Shown here: positions 25,504 to 33,767 of the stretch, in pieces
Layout: each line of letters opens with the position of its first letter
Numbering within the stretch: position 1 is the stretch's first letter
NCBI RefSeq assembly: GCF_040786285.1
Contig: NZ_JBFMKQ010000001.1
Coordinates: 1-64,000 of the forward strand
Origin: Aquimarina sp040786285
GTDB taxonomy: Bacteria; Bacteroidota; Bacteroidia; Flavobacteriales; Flavobacteriaceae
DNA: 64,000 bases
Reading direction: 5' to 3'
Program-made: the position numbers and the translations under genes
The notes under the pieces: model-generated
The model's database searches: none
What the model saw: only the letters and a program-made list of their open reading frames with translations
Told to the model about the DNA's origin: nothing

Positions 25504-27945
25504 ATGCGAAACAAATTATTTTGTTTATTATTTTTTACCCACTACATCTTAATATCACAAGTAAGCATTAATGGTATTGTGGTTGATGCAAATTCAAATC
25601 AACCCATGCCCTTTGCTACTGTAAAAACGGGTACATCATCATATGCAATGACTTCTGTTAATGGTGAATTTGTTATACGCAGTAAAAATTACCCCGTAAA
25701 TATCACTGTGAGTTTTCTAGGATATAAAACAAAAACTATCCTGGTTCCTTCAAAGGTTCCGGGAAAAATTGAAATAAAACTTACTCCTAAAGATGAGAAT
25801 CTAGCCACAGTAAACCTTGATGTAACCGAGAATGTAGCTCCTAAAATAATTAAAGAATCAATACGAAGAAAAAAACAAAATAATCCTAAAAAAGCACTTC
25901 AAAGTTTCAGCTATAAAAGCTACAATAAATTAAAAATTACAAAAGACAATCAGGCTAAATTAGACATACGGGATACTGCAAAAGTAGCTATGCAACGCAT
26001 ATTTAATGAATCACACTCTTTTTTGTCTGAAAAAATAAGTTTACATCAATTTGGTAGTGGTTTAGGCGAAAAAGAAACGGTTTTAGCGACAAGAATGACA
26101 GGCTTTAAAGAACCCATTTATAATGTACTAGGTATCAAAATACAGTCTAATTCTCTTTACGAAGAAGATTATACCATTTTTAATAATAAATACATAGGAC
26201 CATTATCCAATAGAGCTCTTAACAATTATTACTATAAAATTTTAGGCACAACTCAAGACAAGAAACCTGCTTTTATTATTCTTTTCCAACCACGAAAATC
26301 TAAAAGGTTTGCAAGCCTAGAGGGAATACTATATTTAGACATTAAAACTTTAGAAATTCAAAAGGCTATTATTGAGTTACGTGGAGAGCTTAATGTAATG
26401 GCTTCGCATGATTTTGAATATTTTTCTGAGCAAAAAAGATGGTTTCCGATAAGTCAAGAAATTACTATTCGCCCTGGTGAAGGCAGACAAAAAGTTAGTC
26501 TTTTTGGGGGACAAATATCTATAGGTCGACTAGGGAATGGTAAAAGAAAAGATGCTAACAACAATGACTTTTTAGTATCTAAAACCGATTTGCGGGATAT
26601 TAAATTAAATACCAAAATAGATATAAAACAAAGTGATGCATCAATAAAAATTGACCCAGAAGCCAATAGCCGCCCCGAAAGTTATTGGACTCAATATCGT
26701 ACAAGTACTATTACAGAAAAAGATTTAAATTCATTTCCGATTGTAGACAGCATTGTTAAGGCTCAAAATATAGAACGTAAAATTGATGTTATTCAAAGTT
26801 TCAATATTGGATATTACCCTGTAGGGTTCTTCAACTTCGACCTCACCTACCCCATAAAATATAATAATTTTGAAGGATTACGCTTGGGTATAGGGGGGCT
26901 TACAAACTCAAAATTTTCTAAACGATTTAGGGCAGAAGGATATGTGGTATATGGTTTTAGAGATTCTAAATCCAAATATGGAGTTGGTGGGGGTGTATTA
27001 CTTAATAAAAACTCAAGTTCATGGTTTAATGTTAATTATACAGATGATATTAGAGAAGTTGGAAGCTTTCTCTATCTCACCGACAGAAGAGTTTATTCTC
27101 TCTTCGAGCCTCGTTTGGTTAATATTGATTTTTATTATAAACATAGAACCTGGAGTACCAGCTTACAACATCAGATTTTCCCTAAACTTCTTTCTGAAGT
27201 ACAATTTTCGGTAAGTAATATAAATCAAACCAAAGGATACCAATACCTCAATAACGATAATCTATTTTCGGGGTATAAAATTACTGAATCAACTATAGCT
27301 TTACGCTGGAGTCCATTTAGTAAATTTCTTAAAACCCCTAAAGGAATTAAAGAAATACATGAAGGGTACCCAAAAATTACAGCACAATATACTCAAGGAT
27401 TTAAAGGGGTATTTGATAGCAACTTTGACTATAGTAAGGTAGGCCTCAAAGCAGAATATGTAATAAATCGTATTAACCTATCTCGTACAAGTATTTTATT
27501 AGAAGCAAATGTTGCTACCGGAGATACCCCGCTTACACATTTATATCACGCCTACCCTAACGCTCCTACAAAAGAAACTGTTTTACAGCGATTCTCTGTT
27601 GCGGGTCGAAGAACTTTTGAAACCATGTTTTTTGGTGAGTTTTTTAGTGACAAATTAGCCACATTACAAATGAAGCATAGTATAAAGCCTTTTAGGGTAA
27701 CCAACTGGCTCAATCCAGAATTTGTTTTCTTAACCAGATACGCAATAGGTGATATTGAGAATATCCAAAATCACCAAGGAGTTAATTTTAACTCATTACA
27801 GCAACTTTATCAAGAATCGGGATTTGAAATCAATAAATTATTCGCAGGTTTTGGACTTAGTTTTGCATATCGCTACGGAGCTTATCATTTACCTCGATTT
27901 GAAGATAATATTTCATTCAAATTTACTTTCTATCTGAAACTATAA
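25504..27945 (+). CDS. DUF5686 outer-membrane protein with carboxypeptidase-regulatory-like domain
   Basis: An 813-residue protein, taking ATG 25504 (MRNKLFCLLFF) as start because it gives a signal peptide; an upstream in-frame TTG would begin inside the frr terminator. After the signal peptide comes a CarboxypepD-reg-like domain (about 22-105; GIVVDANSNQPMPFATVKTG, VSFLGYKTKTI). A long DUF5686 region and alternating amphipathic strands follow, ending in FKFTFYLKL, as outer-membrane barrels do. Related Bacteroidota proteins resemble TonB-dependent receptors without the plug. The function is unknown. It lies 87 bases upstream of an RND exporter with a separate promoter. Confidence 0.82.
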   Translation: MRNKLFCLLFFTHYILISQVSINGIVVDANSNQPMPFATVKTGTSSYAMTSVNGEFVIRSKNYPVNITVSFLGYKTKTILVPSKVPGKIEIKLTPKDENLATVNLDVTENVAPKIIKESIRRKKQNNPKKALQSFSYKSYNKLKITKDNQAKLDIRDTAKVAMQRIFNESHSFLSEKISLHQFGSGLGEKETVLATRMTGFKEPIYNVLGIKIQSNSLYEEDYTIFNNKYIGPLSNRALNNYYYKILGTTQDKKPAFIILFQPRKSKRFASLEGILYLDIKTLEIQKAIIELRGELNVMASHDFEYFSEQKRWFPISQEITIRPGEGRQKVSLFGGQISIGRLGNGKRKDANNNDFLVSKTDLRDIKLNTKIDIKQSDASIKIDPEANSRPESYWTQYRTSTITEKDLNSFPIVDSIVKAQNIERKIDVIQSFNIGYYPVGFFNFDLTYPIKYNNFEGLRLGIGGLTNSKFSKRFRAEGYVVYGFRDSKSKYGVGGGVLLNKNSSSWFNVNYTDDIREVGSFLYLTDRRVYSLFEPRLVNIDFYYKHRTWSTSLQHQIFPKLLSEVQFSVSNINQTKGYQYLNNDNLFSGYKITESTIALRWSPFSKFLKTPKGIKEIHEGYPKITAQYTQGFKGVFDSNFDYSKVGLKAEYVINRINLSRTSILLEANVATGDTPLTHLYHAYPNAPTKETVLQRFSVAGRRTFETMFFGEFFSDKLATLQMKHSIKPFRVTNWLNPEFVFLTRYAIGDIENIQNHQGVNFNSLQQLYQESGFEINKLFAGFGLSFAYRYGAYHLPRFEDNISFKFTFYLKL

Positions 27946-28007
27946 ACCCTATTGAACATAAATAATTTTCTTTAGTAAAATTCATAAATAATAATCCTTC
28001 AAATTCT

Positions 28008-28015
28008 TACATTTG
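28008..28015 (+). promoter_or_regulatory. Promoter of the RND exporter gene (-7 element)
   Basis: TACATTTG followed by CATC, 17 bases before the ATG at 28033, matches TAnnTTTG. No exact TTG stands at the best distance upstream. Confidence 0.6.
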
Positions 28016-28032
28016 CATCAGGAAAATAAAGA

Positions 28033-30426
28033 ATGGCAAAATTATTAAGTTTCGGGTTTTGGAATGCGCTCGCTGGAATTATATTACGCAATAGAGCTAT
28101 TATATTTTTAGCAATCATAGGAATTACAGTTTTCTTAGGTTTTCAATGGAAAAATATGAGGTTTTCTTATTCTGAAGCCAACCTTCTTCCTGACGATCAT
28201 GAAGTAAACCTAAAATATCAAGATTTTCTCGAAAAGTTTGGAGAAGAAGGAAATCTAATTGTTATGGCTGTTAAAGACAGCACTCTATTTACACCAAAAA
28301 AACTAAAAGCCTGGAACGACTTTAATGACTCTTTTAAGCAATATGAAGAGATTGAATTAGTCGTTTCTATTGGAGATCTTAAAAAACTTCAAAAAAAAGA
28401 GAATCCGGCCAGATTTGAGTTGGTGCCTTTTCTAAAAGACTCAAGTTTTACCAAAAAGCAAGTTGATAAATACGAATTTGAGCTATTTAATAAACTTCCT
28501 TTTTACGAAGGACTTGTATATAGTAAAAAATCAAAAACTATACAAAGCGCTCTTTATATAAAGAAAGATATTGTAAATACTCCTCTCAGAAAAAAATTCA
28601 TTACAGAAGTTTTAAATCCTTCGGTGATAGCATTCGAAAAAGAATATAATATTGATATAAAAGTATCTGGTATGCCCTATATCAGAACATTAAATTCGCA
28701 AAATATAATGGATGAAATTCAGATTTTCATCCTGGCAGCATTAGTAACTACCTCTCTTATATTCTTTTTCTTTTTTAGGTCGGTTAGAGCAACTTTTATA
28801 TCCATGACAGCAGTAATAATTGGTGTGATGTGGGCTTTTGGGATTTTAGGGCTTTTAGAATATGAAATCACAGTGCTTACTGCTATTATCCCACCATTAG
28901 TTATTGTCATAGGAATTCCTAATTGTATTTTTCTAATCAATAAGTATCAGCAAGAAATAAAAAAACATGGTAATAAGGCAAAATCATTACAACGTGTTAT
29001 CACCAAAGTTGGAAATGCAACTTTAATGACCAACATTACTACAGCTGCTGGGTTTGCCACCTTTGCTCTTACAGAAAGTAAATTACTTAAAGAGTTTGGT
29101 ATTGTAGCTTCATTAAACATTATAGCTTTATTTATACTATGTCTGCTGGTGATAACTATCATCTACAGTTATATGCCTCAACCCAAAGAAAGACATCTAA
29201 AACATTTAGGAAAAAGTTGGATTGAGGGATTGGTAGATTGGATGGAAAATATGGTAAAAAACAGACGGGTGACTATTTATTTCTCTTCAGTTTTTATTCT
29301 AATCGCGAGCATTATCGGTATTTATACCATAAAAGTTTCTGGAAGCTTGTTAGAAGACATGCCCAAATCTGCAGGGTTTTATCAGGATATAGAGTTTTTT
29401 GAAGAAGAGTTTGATGGTGTTATGCCCTTAGAAATATTTATAGATACTAAACGAAAACAAGGAGTATTAAAGTTACCTACGCTAAGACGTATGGAACAGC
29501 TTCAGGAGCTTCTTGAAGAAACTCCCGAATTATCAAAACCTATTTCGATAGTTAGCTTGGTAAAATATTCTAAACAGGCCTTTTACAACGGGAATCCTAA
29601 ATATTATCAGATCCCAAGTAGTCAGGAACGGAATTTTATTTTACCCTATTTAAAAAGCTTTGAATCAGAATCTGGTGTAATGAAAAGTTATGTAGATTCT
29701 ACAGGTCAATATGCCAGGATCACTACCTTTATGAAAGATGTAGGAACCGAAGAAATGGATCGTATTGAAGCCAATTTAGCACCTAAACTAGAAAAAATAT
29801 TCCCAAAAGATCGTTATAATGTTTCCTTTACAGGCAAAGCCCTTATTTTTCAAAAAGGAACCAAATATCTCGTGTGGAACCTTATTTTTTCGTTAGGATT
29901 AGCCGTAATATTGATTGCTTTATTTATGGCCTGGATGTTTCGATCTTTTAAAATGATTGTTGTATCATTGATTCCCAACCTTTTACCACTACTAATGACT
30001 GCTGGTCTAATGGGGTATTTAGGAGTCCCTATAAAGCCCTCAACGATATTGGTGTTTAGTATTGCATTTGGTATTTCTGTTGATGACACTATACATTTTC
30101 TTGCAAAATACAGGCAAGAATTAAAATCTAATCATTGGAGAATCAGAAAGTCTGTTCTTGCATCACTCAGAGAGACCGGGGTAAGCATGTTTTATACATC
30201 GACCGTTTTATTTTTCGGATTCTCTGTGTTCATGATATCAAGTTTTGGAGGGACAAAAGCTCTTGGTGGATTAGTTTCTACCACATTATTGTTTGCCATG
30301 CTAGCCAATCTCTTACTACTCCCCTCTTTATTACTCTCATTAGAGCGAAGCATTGCAAATAAAAAAACATTAAAAGAGCCTACTCTAAAAATTATACCGA
30401 GCGACGATGAAATTGAAGAAGAATAA
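28033..30426 (+). CDS. RND-superfamily exporter (MMPL/HAE3 type)
   Basis: A 797-residue inner-membrane protein in two similar halves. Each half has one N-terminal helix, a periplasmic loop of about 170-190 residues, then a block of five helices (about 230-390 and 610-775). The GFATFALTES and DDTIHFLAKY segments within helices are typical of MMPL/SSD-like RND transporters. These usually move lipids, hopanoids or other hydrophobic molecules using the proton gradient; the cargo here is unknown. There is no membrane-fusion or TolC partner nearby, in keeping with the HAE3 group. The C-terminal tail is acidic. Confidence 0.88.
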   Translation: MAKLLSFGFWNALAGIILRNRAIIFLAIIGITVFLGFQWKNMRFSYSEANLLPDDHEVNLKYQDFLEKFGEEGNLIVMAVKDSTLFTPKKLKAWNDFNDSFKQYEEIELVVSIGDLKKLQKKENPARFELVPFLKDSSFTKKQVDKYEFELFNKLPFYEGLVYSKKSKTIQSALYIKKDIVNTPLRKKFITEVLNPSVIAFEKEYNIDIKVSGMPYIRTLNSQNIMDEIQIFILAALVTTSLIFFFFFRSVRATFISMTAVIIGVMWAFGILGLLEYEITVLTAIIPPLVIVIGIPNCIFLINKYQQEIKKHGNKAKSLQRVITKVGNATLMTNITTAAGFATFALTESKLLKEFGIVASLNIIALFILCLLVITIIYSYMPQPKERHLKHLGKSWIEGLVDWMENMVKNRRVTIYFSSVFILIASIIGIYTIKVSGSLLEDMPKSAGFYQDIEFFEEEFDGVMPLEIFIDTKRKQGVLKLPTLRRMEQLQELLEETPELSKPISIVSLVKYSKQAFYNGNPKYYQIPSSQERNFILPYLKSFESESGVMKSYVDSTGQYARITTFMKDVGTEEMDRIEANLAPKLEKIFPKDRYNVSFTGKALIFQKGTKYLVWNLIFSLGLAVILIALFMAWMFRSFKMIVVSLIPNLLPLLMTAGLMGYLGVPIKPSTILVFSIAFGISVDDTIHFLAKYRQELKSNHWRIRKSVLASLRETGVSMFYTSTVLFFGFSVFMISSFGGTKALGGLVSTTLLFAMLANLLLLPSLLLSLERSIANKKTLKEPTLKIIPSDDEIEEE

Positions 30427-30918
30427 ATCCAAAAAACTATCGTAAATAAAAAGCCCTGTTAGAAAACTAACAGGACTTGTGTTAGATAGATTACCCCAAA
30501 ACCTATCGAACTAAACTTAACGTAAACACAATCGTCATAATTGCATAAACAAGATACGACCCCTTTTTATATTTTGAAATACCCAGTGGGGGGGGAAAAT
30601 CCCCTTTTTCGTATTTTTTTTTAAACTTTAACATTATTTACACTAGTATATTTCAATAAAAAAAATGTATTATATTGATTTTCAGATTGATATATACTCA
30701 AATAAATTCTATCTTTCCAGTTTTATACCAATAAATTATCATAAAAAAACGACCATTTTCATCAAAAATTAAGGGTTTTACGGTTTTCCTCATAGAATTG
30801 GGTTTTCAAAAAGCGTCAGATTTTTAGTTTAACAGCAACTAAATGTTGCAGAAACCATCAAAAATATTTAAACCCTTTTTTGAATTCATAAGTTTATGCT
30901 CCAATCAGATTAAAAAAT
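30427..30918. other. Long intergenic region before asnS
   Basis: A gap of nearly 500 AT-rich bases up to the asnS promoter with no supported gene. CCTGTTAG (30455-30462) and CTAACAGG (30467-30474) form a hairpin just past the exporter stop, but no T-run follows, so it is at best a weak terminator. A run of eight G followed by AAAATCCCCTTTTT (around 30587-30609) can fold and carries the AATCCCCTTTTT motif seen again near 58843. Confidence 0.45.
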
Positions 30919-30926
30919 TATCTTTG
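30919..30926 (+). promoter_or_regulatory. asnS promoter (-7 element)
   Basis: TATCTTTG followed by CTACC matches TAnnTTTG, about 80 bases before the asnS ATG. The expected TTG upstream is not exact. Confidence 0.6.
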
Positions 30927-31004
30927 CTACCTCAATTTTTGAATTCCTTTTAATTTGGATGATATGATTGAGGGAGTAGATGATATAAGAAAATAAAATA
31001 TAAA

Positions 31005-32447
31005 ATGAAGCATACTAAAATAGTAGAAGTATTAAAGAGTGATAAGCTATTACAACCTGTAATTGTTAAAGGATGGGTTCGTTCTTTTCGTAACGACAGA
31101 TTTATTGCAGTGAATGATGGGTCAACTATTAATAATATACAGTGTGTTTTAGAAGATAATACTGTAGATGCAACCATTCAAGGTAGAATAACTGTTGGTG
31201 CAGCAGTAGCTATTACCGGTACTTTAATTGAAAGTCAAGGAAAGGGACAGCGTGTTGAGATTAAGGTAACAGATATCGACATTGAAGGCGATTCAGATTC
31301 TGAAGAACTGAAATTGACCATCCTCTCGCCTAAGCGTCATAGTTTAGAAAAATTAAGAGAGCAAGCGCATCTTAGAGTTCGTACTAATACATTTGGAGCT
31401 ATTATGCGTGTACGATCTAAGCTTTCTTTCGCTATTCATGAGTATTTTCAAAAAAACGATTTCTATTACGTGCATACACCAGTAATTACTAAAAGTGATG
31501 CAGAAGGTGCAGGTGAGGCATTTAAAGTGACTAATCTTGACCTTAACAATATCCCAAAAGATGAGAACGGGCAAGTAGATTACAAAGAAGATTTTTTTGG
31601 AGGCGAAACCAACCTTACAGTTTCTGGCCAGCTCGAAGCCGAAACGTATGCGATGGGATTGGGTCAAGTATATACTTTTGGGCCCACTTTTAGAGCAGAA
31701 AACTCAAATACATCTCGACATCTTGCCGAATTCTGGATGGTAGAACCAGAGGTAGCGTTCTGCGATCTTGATGGTAATATGGATCTGGCTGAAGATTTTA
31801 TAAAGTATGTAATACAATATGCCTTAGATAACTGTGCAGACGATTTAGAGTTTTTAGAAAATCGCCTGGTACAGGAAGACAAACAAAAACCACAGGCAGA
31901 GCGTGCAGAAATGTTACTTCGTCATAAACTTAAATTTATTCTAGAAAATAACTTTAAGAGAGTTAGTTATACTGAAGCTATTGATATTCTTAAAAACTCT
32001 AAACCCAATAAAAAGAAGAAATTCAAATTTCCAATTGATGGATGGGGAGCTGATCTGCAAAGTGAGCATGAACGATTTTTGGTAGAAAAGCACTTTAAAT
32101 GCCCGGTAATCTTATTTGATTATCCTGCCGATATCAAATCATTCTACATGCGTTTAAACGAAGATGGTAAAACCGTTAGAGCAATGGACATTCTTTTCCC
32201 TGGAATTGGTGAAATTGTTGGAGGTTCTCAACGTGAAGAGCGCTTAGATGTATTAAAAGAAAAAATGGCAGCTCTTGATATCCCAGAAGAAGACTTGTGG
32301 TGGTATCTGGATACTCGTCGTTTTGGAACCTGTACACACAGTGGTTTCGGACTTGGGTTTGAGCGTTTAGTCCTTTTCGTTACCGGAATGGGTAATATTA
32401 GAGATGTGATCCCTTACCCCAGAACGCCTCTTAATGCAGAGTTTTAA
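31005..32447 (+). CDS. asnS: Asparaginyl-tRNA synthetase
   Basis: A 480-residue class IIb synthetase that charges tRNA-Asn. The N-terminal OB-fold anticodon-binding domain (about 15-100; VIVKGWVRSFRNDRFIAVND) is followed by the catalytic core. Motif 2 reads FRAENSNTSRHLAEFWMVEPE and motif 3 reads GFGLGFERLVLF. This protein family is the usual neighbour of rpoN in Flavobacteriaceae as I recall it; here almost 30 kb of other genes follow. Confidence 0.97.
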   Translation: MKHTKIVEVLKSDKLLQPVIVKGWVRSFRNDRFIAVNDGSTINNIQCVLEDNTVDATIQGRITVGAAVAITGTLIESQGKGQRVEIKVTDIDIEGDSDSEELKLTILSPKRHSLEKLREQAHLRVRTNTFGAIMRVRSKLSFAIHEYFQKNDFYYVHTPVITKSDAEGAGEAFKVTNLDLNNIPKDENGQVDYKEDFFGGETNLTVSGQLEAETYAMGLGQVYTFGPTFRAENSNTSRHLAEFWMVEPEVAFCDLDGNMDLAEDFIKYVIQYALDNCADDLEFLENRLVQEDKQKPQAERAEMLLRHKLKFILENNFKRVSYTEAIDILKNSKPNKKKKFKFPIDGWGADLQSEHERFLVEKHFKCPVILFDYPADIKSFYMRLNEDGKTVRAMDILFPGIGEIVGGSQREERLDVLKEKMAALDIPEEDLWWYLDTRRFGTCTHSGFGLGFERLVLFVTGMGNIRDVIPYPRTPLNAEF

Positions 32448-32531
32448 TATGAACGATCCTGCTCTGCAGCGGGGTCAATTCAACGTATTATTTTGAATGC
32501 GTCTCACAGACTTTTCAGAATCGGGTTTTAC

Positions 32532-33113
32532 TTAATTATAGTGTTTTTTTAATAAAATCTCAGAAATCAGATCCTGAATAACCAATTTATCCGGGTCGGG
32601 TTTCTGAGGTTTGTTATTTGCTCTATTTACCTTTTCATAATGAGGAATCTTATTCGTTTTGGTAAGTACTTTGAGTACTTCTTCAAAAAAAAGACTAAGA
32701 ATTGGGATTACATATTGGCTTGATTCATTTTGTCTCTTGAGATGAATAAATTTCTTAGTATAGGCAAGAAAGATTTGTGGGTATTGAGCAAAAGTCATTA
32801 ATGCTTCGCGAAAACTCTGATATACCTCTTCTTTATTTAGGTTATTTCTAAATTTTAACTTTGATTGATCTATCTGTTTAAGAGTATATAATAATACACT
32901 TTCTCTAATAAAAGTGCTATAATCATTTTTAGAGTAGTAGTACACTTCCATTCCAATATTTGTATTCACTACTAACACCTCATCACTAATGTTCTTTTTT
33001 AAAAAAGATTCAAAAGTAGCAACCATCGATGGGGACATCAACAATCTTCTTTTGATATCCATAGATCTGATATTTACAGATTTTACATCTTCTATGTTAT
33101 GATTATTATTCAC
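32532..33113 (-). CDS. Unknown protein next to the ankyrin gene
   Basis: A 193-residue soluble protein I do not recognise. It has no signal peptide or membrane helix. It is rich in Lys, Asn and aromatic residues and appears mostly helical (DYSTFIRESVLLYTLKQI, VIPILSLFFEEVLKVL). Its ATG overlaps the stop of the ankyrin gene by four bases (ATGA), so the two are translationally coupled. That points to a joint role with the ankyrin protein, possibly linked to the catalase-peroxidase upstream. No DNA-binding or enzymatic motif is visible. Confidence 0.7.
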   Translation of the reverse strand: MNNNHNIEDVKSVNIRSMDIKRRLLMSPSMVATFESFLKKNISDEVLVVNTNIGMEVYYYSKNDYSTFIRESVLLYTLKQIDQSKLKFRNNLNKEEVYQSFREALMTFAQYPQIFLAYTKKFIHLKRQNESSQYVIPILSLFFEEVLKVLTKTNKIPHYEKVNRANNKPQKPDPDKLVIQDLISEILLKKHYN

Positions 33114-33577
33114 TTAGTAAGGTTAAACAATTCTGAGAGCTTCAATCCTTGATGATTAGCATGCATTTCTGCTGTATACCCTTGATTATCTTTTGCATGC
33201 ATATCTGCTCCACTTTCTAATAATAATTTAATAATTTCTATTTGACCAAAAGTCGCTGCATAAATAAGTGCAGTAGCATCATTACAATTTTTCTGATTTA
33301 CATCAGCTCCGGATTCAATAAGCAATTTTGCTATAGTATGATATCCTTTAAAACAAACTCCCATCAAAGCAGTATTACCAGCACTATCTTGTTCATCAAT
33401 ATCTGGGCTATAGCCTAATATTAGCTTGGTAATCTTTTCAAGACCATAATATGAAGCCAAAAGTAAGGGAGTTGATCCCCGATGATCCTTAGCATGAATA
33501 CTATTTGGATTAGATTCTATAAAACTCTTTACCGATTCGTAATTTTCTGATCGTATAGCATTAAAAATAGTATCCAC
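33110..33577 (-). CDS. Ankyrin-repeat protein (AnkB-like)
   Basis: A 155-residue protein made of about four ankyrin repeats (GSTPLLLASYYGLEKITKLI, GNTALMGVCFKGYHTIAKLL, DATALIYAATFGQIEIIKLL, and a final one). No signal peptide is evident, so it is probably cytoplasmic. By established knowledge, small ankyrin proteins such as AnkB of Pseudomonas are encoded beside catalases and are needed for full catalase activity. Here the gene follows katG by 190 bases, with a weak terminator between, and overlaps the next gene by four bases. A catalase-helper role is inferred from context. Confidence 0.85.
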   Translation of the reverse strand: MDTIFNAIRSENYESVKSFIESNPNSIHAKDHRGSTPLLLASYYGLEKITKLILGYSPDIDEQDSAGNTALMGVCFKGYHTIAKLLIESGADVNQKNCNDATALIYAATFGQIEIIKLLLESGADMHAKDNQGYTAEMHANHQGLKLSELFNLTK

Positions 33578-33704
33578 TGAACAAGGTATATTTTATTAAT
33601 TATGAGTACGCATGCATTCTAAACTTCTTCTTAAATTATTAAAAAAATCTTAAATACACTAGAATTATCAAAACTTTATAATTTTCATTATCAAATACTT
33701 ACCT

Positions 33705-33732
33705 AAAAGGGTGGTCGGTAAACAAACCACCC
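33705..33732 (-). terminator. Weak terminator after katG
   Basis: On the minus strand GGGTGGT (33732-33726) pairs with ACCACCC (33715-33709) over 7 bp, followed by only four T and then AGG. It may let part of the katG transcript run on into the ankyrin gene. Confidence 0.5.
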
Positions 33733-33767
33733 CTAAAAGGTATTTGTACTATCTATGATCAGCATTA